Part shown: piece by piece, positions 1 to 9,624 of the stretch
Layout: every line of letters begins with the position of its first letter
How positions within the stretch are numbered: position 1 is the first letter of the stretch
Source: Oreohelix idahoensis
Taxonomy: Eukaryota; Mollusca; Gastropoda; Stylommatophora; Oreohelicidae
Direction: 5' to 3'
Assembly: GCA_024509875.1 (NCBI GenBank)
Contig: JAMPIV010006401.1
Coordinates: forward strand, 1 to 64,000
Length of the DNA stretch: 64,000 nucleotides
The notes under the pieces: generated by a model
The model's database searches: none
Told to the model about the DNA's origin: nothing
The model's input: the letters and a program-made list of their open reading frames with translations, nothing else
Translations under genes and position numbers: made by a program

Positions 1-751
1 TTCCGGAATCCACACTGCTTTCAGGTAAAAGACCTTTGTCAAGATGAGCCGTAAGGCGATTCAGAAGGATTCTGGCGAATATCTTCCCAGCGATTGATAA
101 AAGAGAGATGCCTCGATGATTGTTACAGTCTTGGCGATTACCGTTACGTTTATAAAGATGTATAATTGACGCATCTTTGAGATCGTGTGGATGGTTTCAC
201 TCTGCCACATTTGCTGGAAGATCATGTGAAGTTTCTCTATCAGAACTGTACCGCCATCTTTATAAACCTCAACAGGAATTGAATCGGAGCCGGGGGCCTT
301 TCCACTAGAAAGTTGACGAATCGCTTTTTTAGTTTCCTCCAGAGTTGGTATATCATCCAGTACTTCATTTATAGGAATTTGGGGCAGGCGGATGATGGCT
401 TCGTCGTTGATAGATGATGGCTGGTTCAGAATATTATTAAAGTGTTCGACCCAGAGTTGGAGAATTTTTTCCTTGTCTGTAATTAGTGTTTTTTCCATCT
501 GCATTAAGGAGGGGAAATGATCCTGACGATGTTGGACTATAGACCGCTTTGAGTGTATGGTAAAAATTTTTCAAGTCATGGCTGTCAGCAAAGCCTTGGA
601 GCTCATCTGCTTTATTACTCAGCCATGAATCCTGCATCTGGCGTAGTTTATGTTGGACGATTCTACGCATGTTGTTGAAAGCGTCTTTCTTTGATGTAGA
701 TTTTGGATCATTTAAATATGCTTTATGGAGATGGTGTTTCTCAGCCAACAT
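1..751 (-). pseudogene. LINE A reverse transcriptase N-terminal region, frameshifted
   Basis: This is the linker and N-terminal reverse transcriptase part of a non-LTR retrotransposon, whose intact product would reverse transcribe its RNA at a nicked chromosomal site. Translated on the minus strand, 437-751 gives a basic linker rich in Lys, His and Asn, and 61-504 gives the segment containing SSGKAPGSDSIPVEVYKDGG, a hallmark of RTE/Jockey-like RT fingers. Bases 1-120 continue the RT with text typical of the NNHRGISLLS block but in other frames, so at least two frameshifts are present. The catalytic palm lies beyond the left edge of the window. The endonuclease part of the same element is at 782-1084 and 4901-5607. 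The family is sure at the level of LINE; the clade is not settled. Confidence 0.85.
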
Positions 752-781
752 CTTCTTTATATCATCTGAGTTCTCATCAAA

Positions 782-1084
782 TCAGTCATTTTGTTTCTTG
801 ATGGCGGGACCCAGGACCTCTGTAGCAGTGTTGTAGATCTGCTCACTTAGGGCTGCCCAATTTGTTTCCACACTTTGGCCGTGTAACGAGATAGATTTGA
901 GATGGTCTTCTAGGGTGTATGTAAATGACTCTTTGATTTTTGTCTTCTTTAGTTTGGTGACATCCAGCCTTTTATGAGTTTTCTTTCCCTGAGGGCGCCT
1001 GGCTGGTTGGATACGAATTTTAAGTTTAGACACAATGAGGCGATGATCAGTCCAGCATTCGGCACCAAACATAGACTTGGTCAC
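782..1084 (-). pseudogene. LINE A endonuclease C-terminal part
   Basis: About 100 residues make up the end of an AP-like endonuclease domain and the start of the linker. The block AECWTDHRLIVSKL is the terminal (S/T)DH motif, whose His belongs to the catalytic centre of exonuclease-endonuclease-phosphatase enzymes. It is followed by a basic linker (RRPQGKKTHKR). It begins abruptly at 1084 because a 3,816-bp insert separates it from the rest of the domain. The reading frame at 1084 is exactly the one left at 4901 once the insert and one copy of the 5-bp duplication are removed, so these are two halves of one gene. Confidence 0.85.
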
Positions 1085-3135
1085 TGTGATAAGAAGTTTT
1101 GATGTTATTATTTATAGGATATCCTGGACCAATAGATGTATCAGAAGATACCAGGATAGTGCCAGATAAGAGACTGGTCTTATAAGAAATACCCACTTCT
1201 CTGAAAAGAGCAAGGGTGTATAGACAATCAAGGTGAGGTCCAGCTATGTAAGTTTCCAGAGTAAAGAATGATGAGGTCCTCTGGGTCCCTATCTGCTACC
1301 TCTTGAGATCTCACCAAGAGTAAGTTAACTGGGTGTTGTTAGTTGGCAAAGTGTCTAGGGTAATGTATTTTAACAGTTATGAATTTCAAAACAGAACTTT
1401 AACTTTAATAGAATTAAGCAAGACTGTTTGAAAATAGATATATTTAAATTTAATTTTCCTGTACCTAAATCTTGTTGGGACAGGAATTCTCAAAGTCAAG
1501 AAAAGGTTATTTACATGCAAAAATAAATATTTCTGGAAACTCTGTCCATTTTTGTACACCAAAAGTCACTGGAATGAATATACCCACAGTTCTTGATATT
1601 ATCACTACTTCTATACTGTAAGGTCTGTTATTTTCATCACTCCCAGGTGGTATAATTTTTCTGGTGAAATTATGTTTTAGGATGAGGTATCAGTGCCTGT
1701 ATGAAGGACTTATCTGATAAAGTGTTTTTGCAGCTGTTTTGTAAATCTTAGGCCTGTACATCAACGTTGTGACTCCTGACTGAAGAAAAGGAGCTAGCTT
1801 CAAGGTGTAGCATGAGCACTCACTCCAACACTTCTTCCTGTCAGACTACTGCAGCAACGAGGTACTTTGTAATACAACCTGAAATAAGAAGGACAATCCC
1901 TTCTATGTAACATCTGCCTCTATCAATTTCACCTCTAAACTGTATTAATACCTACCTGGGTCAGCCACTTGTGCGAACAAGTTGCACCAGACCTTAAATT
2001 TCGTTGTCTACACTCAGCTTGGTGTAATCAGTCTTCTTCAGTATTTATTCTATGTTAATGTCCCTTTTTCCTGTTTGTCTTCCATACAATAGTCATGGTG
2101 GATACAATAGTGCTTGTAACCTGTTGATTACTTCATTCGAACATTCCCTATATGTTTTCACATGTTATTTGAACAGTGTATCATTCCAAAAGACAATATC
2201 AATTTATTAATACTGCACTTACAGTCGCAAATTTGTAAAGCCAATTGGCAAACATTTTTACACAATATCACTCCGAATAAGCCTGCTATAGGCACATTCC
2301 TACTTAGGTCGTCGTGACACACACATCCCTTTCGGCAGTATCGAATAAATAGCACACACAATAGCCTGTTACTTACAGGACTAACAAATTATGCAAATAA
2401 AATTATCTGTCTTACCCTCAAGTAAAGAATCTTCACATACACAAACTGCCCGACAGTAAAGGGTTATAGCACTAAGCACTCTTAGTACAGACGGCAAAGG
2501 CTTGTCCCTCTGTCTTTTTCAATAATGTCAGCTTGGTATGGAAGCTTTTTCGTAAATGGCGGACTTTACCAGAAGTTGTTAATTTTTATCCCACTACACC
2601 CAACCAATCAGATGACGAGTCAAAAAAAGTAACTATTTCCTAGGCTATCGAATTTGAGAAGTTTTAAGCGTGTTTGTCTAATCTGACCGAATTTTTTTAT
2701 TTTATTTCATAGTTATTTGTGAACCGATTTTAATTATCGAAAGTGATAATTAAACGGCCAATTATTCTCTATCGTTCTATAAAGCTTTCCTTTAGTTATT
2801 ACTTTGCATTCAAATGGGGTTAATTTTTTGTAATTAAATTTGATTTTAACCTGATGTGAAAATATTACTAAATTAAATTTTTCTACGTTAAGATAATTTT
2901 CTATGAAGGAATCTCTAAGTGCATATCTTAAGCATTATCAGCGCTATAATTTGAGATATCCCTTTTATTTTAATTATCTTTAGTTATCAAGAAATAAGTT
3001 ATTTAAGTTCGGTCAAAAACCCAAAATAGGCATTATTTCCACTTCAACCAAAAATTTTCTCGTCCTTGCAAAAAGAGGTAACGATTTGATTGGTTGTTAA
3101 ATTTTACTACGTTCTTCGATAAATATTGGGATGGG

Positions 3136-3197
<62 letters not shown>

Positions 3198-4900
3198 TGG
3201 TAACTTTTAACTTGTTTTCTTAAAAAAATTCAAATACTCTAGTTAAATGTTGGCGGTAAATTTGACTGGACCCTCAGACAAATTTTAAATACTGTAGTTA
3301 TTTATAGATTTTAAATAAGTTAGCTGTTGCTTGCCTGGTTGCAATCGTGTTCGAAGGGTGTTGATGGGTGTTGTCAAAATGAAGACAAACAAAAGGTCAA
3401 CTCGACCTACGCAGTGGTGTGTAGACATGGAGTGAGGATACAGTACATGGGAATGATGGCAAACGTTCGTTATAGTTGACAAATAGACCAATCTCACTCA
3501 CTTATGGCTGGAAGTCATTTACGCCAACTACTGTGTACATTTCATACAGTTTAATTGGAACGATCACACTTGACAGCACGGGTACAGTGACAAACAGACA
3601 GGTTGGCATAAATCATGATAATGTTGATCAATGAAATGCACTATCACATGAGCATTCATGTTGCATAACAGGACCATGGAATGTCAGTAGACAAGCACTC
3701 AGTAATTCCCATATATATCATCTGACTTTACTGACAGAGCACGTCAGTTCATAAACAAGGTTCAAGATGGTCCCTAGACCTAACCTCGTCTAGCGAAGAT
3801 TCCTTTAGCTAAGGTTCAGCACATATTTTTTTACTTTATCATTTCTCCTCCTTCTGAATCGACAATATTGAACCACTAGTAGTGGGTTCTCTTCTGTAGC
3901 AGTGATCTCTGGACTCATCAGGTGATAGTAAGGGGGCATCCCTGTTCTCTCCTCGATGATTGAAAAATATAGAATTCAAAATGGCTTCTCCTCCCAGTGA
4001 GTTGTCGCTCACCCAGGATACAAACTATGAAGCGTAATCAAAGCTGATCATTCATTAAATGTCCTCATTGCTGTGTAGATTCTACCATTGATACTATTGA
4101 CTTCATCACATAATATGGTGCTGCTAGGTATGAATGTCATCTTCATCTGGTTAATATTCATCTAAACGTACAACCGTACGACTGCCCATCGAATGCAATG
4201 CCTCAGGAAAAGTTCATAAAAAATGCGTCTTTACCTTGGTATCAGAAATACACTAGAATATGATTCTGCCATTCCTTGGCAGTAAGAATAAACAATGGGG
4301 TGAATAATACATGATATGTCTAAAGAGACTACCTCTTTCCCCATTAATATAGAGATCACTTTTCGGCGACAGGCCGCTACAACAACTCAGCACCCATCAG
4401 GGCGGAACCTTCTCACCTTCACTTAGCGACACATCCGCCGAACAACCTTTAACCCCGAGTTCGACACCGAAGATATAGTTCGACTTAGACATACAAAGAT
4501 ATTAAGATATAAGACATACTCGTCCTACATAGACAAGAAATACACATAGATTCGGGTCATAGATATTCTGAAGCAAGAACAATCTATTTCTAACCAAACA
4601 AAGAATAGATCGCTGTAAACCTAGATTTCTACGCTGAGTTCGATATTCAGGAAAGATAACCCATATAATAAAAGTATAAGTTCAACATGGGTGATATCGC
4701 TTTGACCAGGAAAATATTTCGATACACAAAATAAATATTATAATAAATATATACATTGTCAGACAAACAATTACATTTTACATTTGTATGCGTACTAACA
4801 GTAATCTGTGCGCCACACAAAAGAATATGTGCGCAACATTGGCTATTACGTTTTAAGCGGGGAATTTGAGCGTGTTGTCATACGGATTCACTTTACTACA
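1085..4900. mobile_element. 3.8-kb insert in the LINE endonuclease, possible solo LTR
   Basis: The insert is bounded by the same five bases, gtcac, at 1080-1084 and 4901-4905. It starts TGTGATAAG and ends TTTACTACA, so it has the 5-bp duplication and TG...CA ends of LTR retrotransposon integration. I see no internal pair of long direct repeats, no protein-coding region longer than about 70 codons and no RT or transposase text, so the simplest reading is a solo LTR or a non-autonomous LTR-type element. At 3.8 kb it would be a very long LTR; element 3 in this window has 2.4-kb LTRs, so long LTRs exist in this genome. The ends also share a weak inverted similarity (TGTGATAAGAAG and TGTAGTAAAGTG), so a DNA transposon is not excluded. 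The interior is AT-rich with a (GA)n tract. Confidence 0.7.
3143..3197. repeat. (GA)n microsatellite with G-run
   Basis: About 24 uninterrupted GA dinucleotides are preceded by a short GT run and followed by seven G. It lies inside the 3.8-kb insert. Confidence 0.95.
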
Positions 4901-5607
4901 GTCACCCGGACATCTTGCCTGTCCTTCTTCCTAACAATTACATAGTCAATTAAGTGCCAATGCTTTGAGCGAGGGTGCATCCAGGAGATCATGTTGCGAG
5001 TAGGAAGTCGAAAAATGGTGTTGGTGACAAGGAGGTCATGTTCTGCGCAAGTCTGAAGAAGACGTCCATTGCTGTTACAGCGACCCACGCCGTACTTTCC
5101 GATAGTGTCATTCCAGGAGATGTTATCTGAGCCTACTCTTGCATTAAAGTCACCAAGAATGATGAGCTTATCTACTTTAGGAACTGATGCAATGACTGCA
5201 TGCAGTTCTTCGTAAAACTTATCCTTGACGTCATCCTGGTTTGTCATAGTTGGTGCATATGCGCTAATGATGGTGGCATGTTTCCTTCCATGAAGCAGGG
5301 GGATCTTGACCGTCATGAGTCGGTCATTTATTCCCTTTGGGTATCTCGATAACTTGCCAACAAGGGCTGTTTTGATTGCAAATCCAACCCTTGCTTCTCG
5401 TCTTTCTTCAGTTCCTCTTCCGCTCCAATAGAATGTATAACCTGCACCCTTTTCGCAAAGTTGGCCCTCGCCTGCAAGTCGAGTTTTACTCAGTGCTGCT
5501 ATGTCAATGTTGTATCTGGCCAGTTCTCTCCCAATCAGGGCAGTTCGCCTCTCAGGTCTGTTTGCGTTAAAGTCTTTGTCAAGGAGAGTGCGCACATTCC
5601 ATGCGCC
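4901..5607 (-). pseudogene. LINE A AP-endonuclease N-terminal part
   Basis: This is the N-terminal two thirds of a LINE AP endonuclease, which in an active element nicks the target DNA. From the minus strand it reads from a WNVRTLL start (about 5607) through LIILGDFNARVG, the Asp/Asn metal and substrate site, to DYVIVRKKDRQDVRVT. The normally invariant ETR block, which holds the metal-binding Glu, reads SKTR here, so the catalytic Glu is replaced by Lys. The open frame itself is unbroken for 235 codons. It stops at 4888 only because the insert begins at 4900. Homologous genes are often annotated 'craniofacial development protein 2-like', which is a misnomer for this LINE domain. Confidence 0.88.
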
Positions 5608-6580
5608 TAGAATGAGGGGGAAAAATCTGTCCTTTCTTTTTCTTATGTGTCGCCCGCCGAAGTAGGGTACCCACCAACCGCGGTAAGCTGGTTAGGTAAT
5701 GGTGGAGCAGGCAATGTTTAGGGCACCTTTTCTAGCCCCTTCCTCGTGCCATGGAGATGAGCAGTGCTTTCCTGAAGAGGGCTGCTCAGACACTCAGGGG
5801 GCTGCCGCATCCCACTGCTGCTCCGATCAGTGGAAGATGAAAATATGGCCTGAGCCGCCTGTGTGTAGGTCTGCGACTACGACTGCCAGCGTACCCACGC
5901 CTGCCGCTTCGCCGCTCGCCCATCGCCACAGGACTTGTTGTGAGTGGATGGATGAAAGAGTGACTTGCGCAGTGATTTGGATTAAAGTGAGGAAGAGTTG
6001 CGCAATTCGTCGACCTCACTCTCTCGCCTGGGTCCATCTGAATCCAGTGGCAGACAAGTCAAGACGACTGGAGATGAAATCGGGTGCAGTGGATGACCAG
6101 GGCTTTCTACGTGCCTCGCCGTGCTCCTTACGCTCCACAGCGCGTTGCTGGTAATCGCCATCATGCCCGTTGAACCAACAGGGGGTTTCTTCCGCGCAGT
6201 CTATCGAATCCAGTCTTCGCATGCATGGGTAGACAGACCCTAACTCACCGAAGATTTATAACCAGTCGGCTACCCTCACCTAGTTCAGCCGGCCTGTCAA
6301 AGCCGTTGCCCGGGGGGGGTGGCCGCTGTCGCATGCTGACAGCTACGAGGAGCCACAGGTGAGAGCTGGATGCCAGGTTTGGACCAAAGGTGGCCGAGCT
6401 GCTCTGAAAAAGGCATGACAGCTCCTTCACCAGAGGTACTACCAATACCTGACATCCCAACCCCCACCCCCCTCCCCGTGTACATACACAATAACAAGAC
6501 CGCTGTTTTGCTCCCGTCCTGGTCAGACAAGCGCTGGAGAATCCTTCTTTGCTTTCCACCGTTCATTCCTTCCATCATTC
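5608..6580 (-). mobile_element. LINE A 5' region
   Basis: This GC-richer block upstream of the endonuclease is most likely the LINE 5' untranslated/leader segment. It contains several short overlapping minus-strand open frames rich in Arg, Pro and Ser, none of which I can assign, and a G9 run (minus-strand C9) near 6310. Composition changes sharply near 6580, where AT-rich sequence begins, so I place the 5' end there. No target duplication was found because the left end of the LINE is outside the window. Confidence 0.55.
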
Positions 6581-6881
6581 ATAATAATATGCTCATACAT
6601 TAATGTTACAAACATTGAAAAGTAAAATGATCATTTAAATTATGAATGATACAAACATTGTAACATAACATCGCTTTAAAATACAAGCAGTGAAAATAAA
6701 TGAATTTTTGTAAGCATTTATGATACATACATGGTAAAGGAAACCCATTTATATAATACACTTAGACTCTCACCATGATAGTAATTTATTTCATATCTAT
6801 ATATTTGAGCTAATTGTCTATATACTGGAAAAGCAAATACATACCCGCACCGGAATTTATAGTCTGTAAGTTAAACTAGAG

Positions 6882-7076
6882 CCAAGGATCCAGACCCCGA
6901 GGACGACCCAGAGTCCGCTGGGAGGACAACATTAGACAATCTTTGAAGGACCGAGGACTAGAATGGAACCAGGCCAGGAGGAAGACAGCCGATAGGATAG
7001 TCTGGCGCTCTCTCTTCCAAACCTCTACACCTCACGGTAGAAGGGGAACGACTAAGTAAGTAAGTAAAGTAAGTAA
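6882..7076 (+). mobile_element. LINE B 3' end, 5'-truncated, with (TAAG)n tail
   Basis: This 195-bp insertion is flanked by a perfect 16-bp duplication, gtaagttaaactagag, at 6866-6881 and 7077-7092. Its plus strand reads RPRVRWEDNIRQSLKDRGL and continues through RRKTADRIVWRSLF, the C-terminal end of a LINE RT protein, then a short 3' UTR and (TAAG)n. Long target duplication, 5' truncation and a simple-repeat tail are the signature of target-primed reverse transcription. It is a different family from LINE A and LINE C in this window. Confidence 0.9.
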
Positions 7077-7092
7077 GTAAGTTAAACTAGAG

Positions 7093-7942
7093 GGCACTTT
7101 GTTTGTTTAACTCGTTTCCATATGCACAGTTTTACTTTACAAGACTAAGAAGTGCGTCTTTCTCTTTCAGTATGCTTATCCCAAGTGAAGTCTAAAACTA
7201 GTTTCTTAAAGAAAGAAAGAATTATTTTCGATTTACCCGCTACATTTTTTAAAGTTCTCAGGATATGCAAAAGTATCGCCGCAAATTAGTTTGCATATTG
7301 AATGTCACGATTGTACGTGCTGTGGTTCCGAGCTCAAAGTATTAACAATGGGAAAGAAGACAGGCCATAAATATCTAGAAAGCCAAGTCTGGAAAATCCT
7401 AATAGATATGGACGCTGGGTGAGTGAAGCTTCACCTGAGTTAAGGTGGGGAAAGGCAAGTGCGTGAGAAACATTTTTTTCAGAAACTTAGGATAGACAGA
7501 AAATAAAGCAGTATACAGGATGGACATAAAATTTCAAATAGGCAAATTATCTTCAATCTGCGACAATTAGCCAGATCATCACCATACGACAGAAGTAACG
7601 ACCCACAATATATTCGCGTCATCTAGAAGTACGTCGGCCACATTAGCAGGCCCGACAGACCAGTCAATACCAATGACACATAAAAGACGTAGAAGAACCG
7701 GTAACACTTACGCTGGCGTTATATCAGAAGAATTTACTACCTTTGATAAAGATGATTATCTGAAATTACTGACGTAGTGGAAAAAAGCATAGGACTGACA
7801 GAAAAAATTAGACAATGAATAGGGATACCGACACAGATATTAAGATTTAAACAAAAGGATTGTATGGCGTGTCTTGGTTTGCTTGTGTGAATTTTAGAAA
7901 TTAAAAAACAACAGACAGAAATACCGAGACAACTGTCCTCAC
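7093..7942. other. No gene seen
   Basis: AT-rich sequence. Around 7630-7680 the plus strand reads something like YVGHISRPDRP before stops, which could be a heavily decayed LINE C-terminus, but it is too short to call. No other feature is visible, although intron sequence of the gene at 7943-8082 would be expected on this side. Confidence 0.4.
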
Positions 7943-8082
7943 CTTGTGGATGTACCGTGCAGAAGATCGCTCCAGAAGGTAAGTAACAATTTCTACATCA
8001 TTTCCAGTCACGGCCATTTCCAGTGCAGTACGCCCTTGTTGATCACAGCAATCGACCTTGACCTTGCCAGACTCCAGCATAT
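7943..8082 (-). CDS. Internal exon of an ankyrin-repeat protein (candidate)
   Basis: A 140-bp minus-strand exon is bounded by an acceptor (ttgacttctgacag) and a strong donor (cacaag|gtgagg). It encodes about 46 residues including DCCDQQGRTALEMAVTGNDV followed by EIVTYLLERSS. GRTALEMAV..ND.EIV.YLLE fits the ankyrin repeat pattern (GxTALxxAxxxxxxxIVxxLL), and the DCCDQQGRTAL form resembles the N-terminal ankyrin region of TRPC-type channels and similar proteins. The frame is open across the whole exon and the length is not a multiple of three, so it must be spliced in phase with neighbours that I cannot identify in the window. This is the most convincing host-gene fragment here. Assignment to a specific protein is a guess. 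Confidence 0.6.
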
Positions 8083-8460
8083 CTGTCAGAAGTCAAACAC
8101 ATCATTTTAAAATATATCTGCTTCTTCTTTTCCCTCATTACCATCATCATTATTTTCACTATCTACTTCCTCTTCTGGCTCCTCATCTTTTCCTAGTTTC
8201 TGTACAGCGCGTTGCTGCCTCTCTTTCTACTTTTTTCTTTTCCTCACATCATTCCAACATAATACCATCAACGTCCACCTTATATTCTTCCTTTCTTGCC
8301 TTCCTCATTTGTATTATCAGCTAAACGCTCTTGTGGGCACCACGTTCCTGTCAACGGTTTATTATTGAGTATAATTATTCTCAGCTTTTGAACTGATTCA
8401 GGGAACGTGGTGAATTTAGAGCAGCTACAAGCAGATGTCACAGACAAGACGTACTTAACA
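8083..8460. other. Intron-like sequence, no feature
   Basis: Pyrimidine-rich, AT-rich sequence upstream (minus sense) of the ankyrin-like exon. No further exon recognised. Confidence 0.4.
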
Positions 8461-8468
8461 ATACTGAA

Positions 8469-8546
8469 CACTGTACAGTGGGTCCGGCCTGACGGTACTG
8501 TACACTGTACATTGATGCATACCTAGGTACCGCTCACTGTACAGTG
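8469..8546. repeat. Twin palindromes cactgtacagtg
   Basis: The perfect 12-bp palindrome CACTGTACAGTG occurs at 8469-8480 and again at 8535-8546, with a related gtacactgtac between them. A diverged relative of the neighbouring sequence appears in inverse orientation near 9368-9410 (the 'cacttaacttgggcagg' and 'cctaagttaagtgcg' strings), so these may be the inverted ends of an old about 0.95-kb non-autonomous element. Alternatively they are simply short palindromic sites. Confidence 0.5.
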
Positions 8547-8560
8547 AACCTTACCTGCTA

Positions 8561-9624
8561 GGTACGAAGCACTTAACTTGGGCAGGGATGATTTAACATT
8601 TTAAAGTAAGAATAAATCGGAAACCAGTATATAAATATAATTAAATGTTTTATTGAAAGTATTGCGAAATGGACGTGCCAGTTAAACCAATGCAATAATA
8701 CATGATAAATGCGTTATTCTGCATGATGAGAACTCTGCTGGGTATAAATTAAAGGTATTAATAATGTTTAATTGGAAAGATGATATCCCTTTCAAATATA
8801 GATCTTTCCAAGTTGAATAATTTGAATATTTCGTATAGCCCCCCTTTTTTATCTAAAAATATATCATATCAATCACCAATCACTCAAAGTATCGATAAAT
8901 CCCTTTATTTCCCAATTCGCGCTTAAACTGACAAAAAACAGCACAAAAATTGTGCATTTCAATCGAAGATGGAAGCCGCCATTTTGTTTGTTTCTATCGA
9001 TCAGGCAGCCATTCATTTCATCTATTTCACTCAAACGATCACTCAATCCAACAATCTGGGGGCACGGGGTTTTCTTGATCTACAAACCCTTCCCGTCAAT
9101 CATCAATAAATCAATCAATCCATCGAACAATCATGCTTTTCCCACCAAGGAGTCCAGGCATCTTCGCTTACAATAACCCAAAAGTTGGAATTTCAATCGA
9201 TGTTCGACATGGTTTACATGTAGGAAGCAAACATAACAATACCTTTGCTTGTTATTGCCCCAATCTTTTGCTCTTTAAAGGAAGGAACGGTGGAAACATT
9301 CTGCCTAACACGGATAAAAATACCTACAACACAGTGCGAAATACGTTTTATTTTTTTCAGGCAAGAAGTACTGTTCAGTGATCCGTGCCTAAGTTAAGTG
9401 CGTGGTACCGGTTAAGTACTACGTGCCTCCTACACCGGGTTCAGCTCAATAACTTCAAGTGCTCACAGCTCAAACTTCTAGAATATTTACAAGTTCATTG
9501 TTTGGGCTCATTTAGTCTGCAGCTTCACATGCTTATGTTGCAGGTTGCAACGCGTTGAGTGGGGGCACGGGGACAGTAAGACGTGTATTCATTCTACATT
9601 GGCCAGAGCTATTGCGTTCCGTTT
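8561..9624. other. No gene seen; possible body of an old repeat
   Basis: AT-rich sequence with short open frames that carry no recognisable protein pattern. It may be the interior of the inverted-end element proposed at 8469-9430. Confidence 0.35.

Noticed and set aside
5699..6154. 151-codon plus-strand frame over the LINE A 5' region
   Set aside because: Opposite strand to the LINE, no recognisable pattern, overlapped by several other open frames in a GC-rich leader.
7630..7870. Possible LINE C-terminus (YVGHISRPDRP-like text)
   Set aside because: Too short and full of stops; could be chance.
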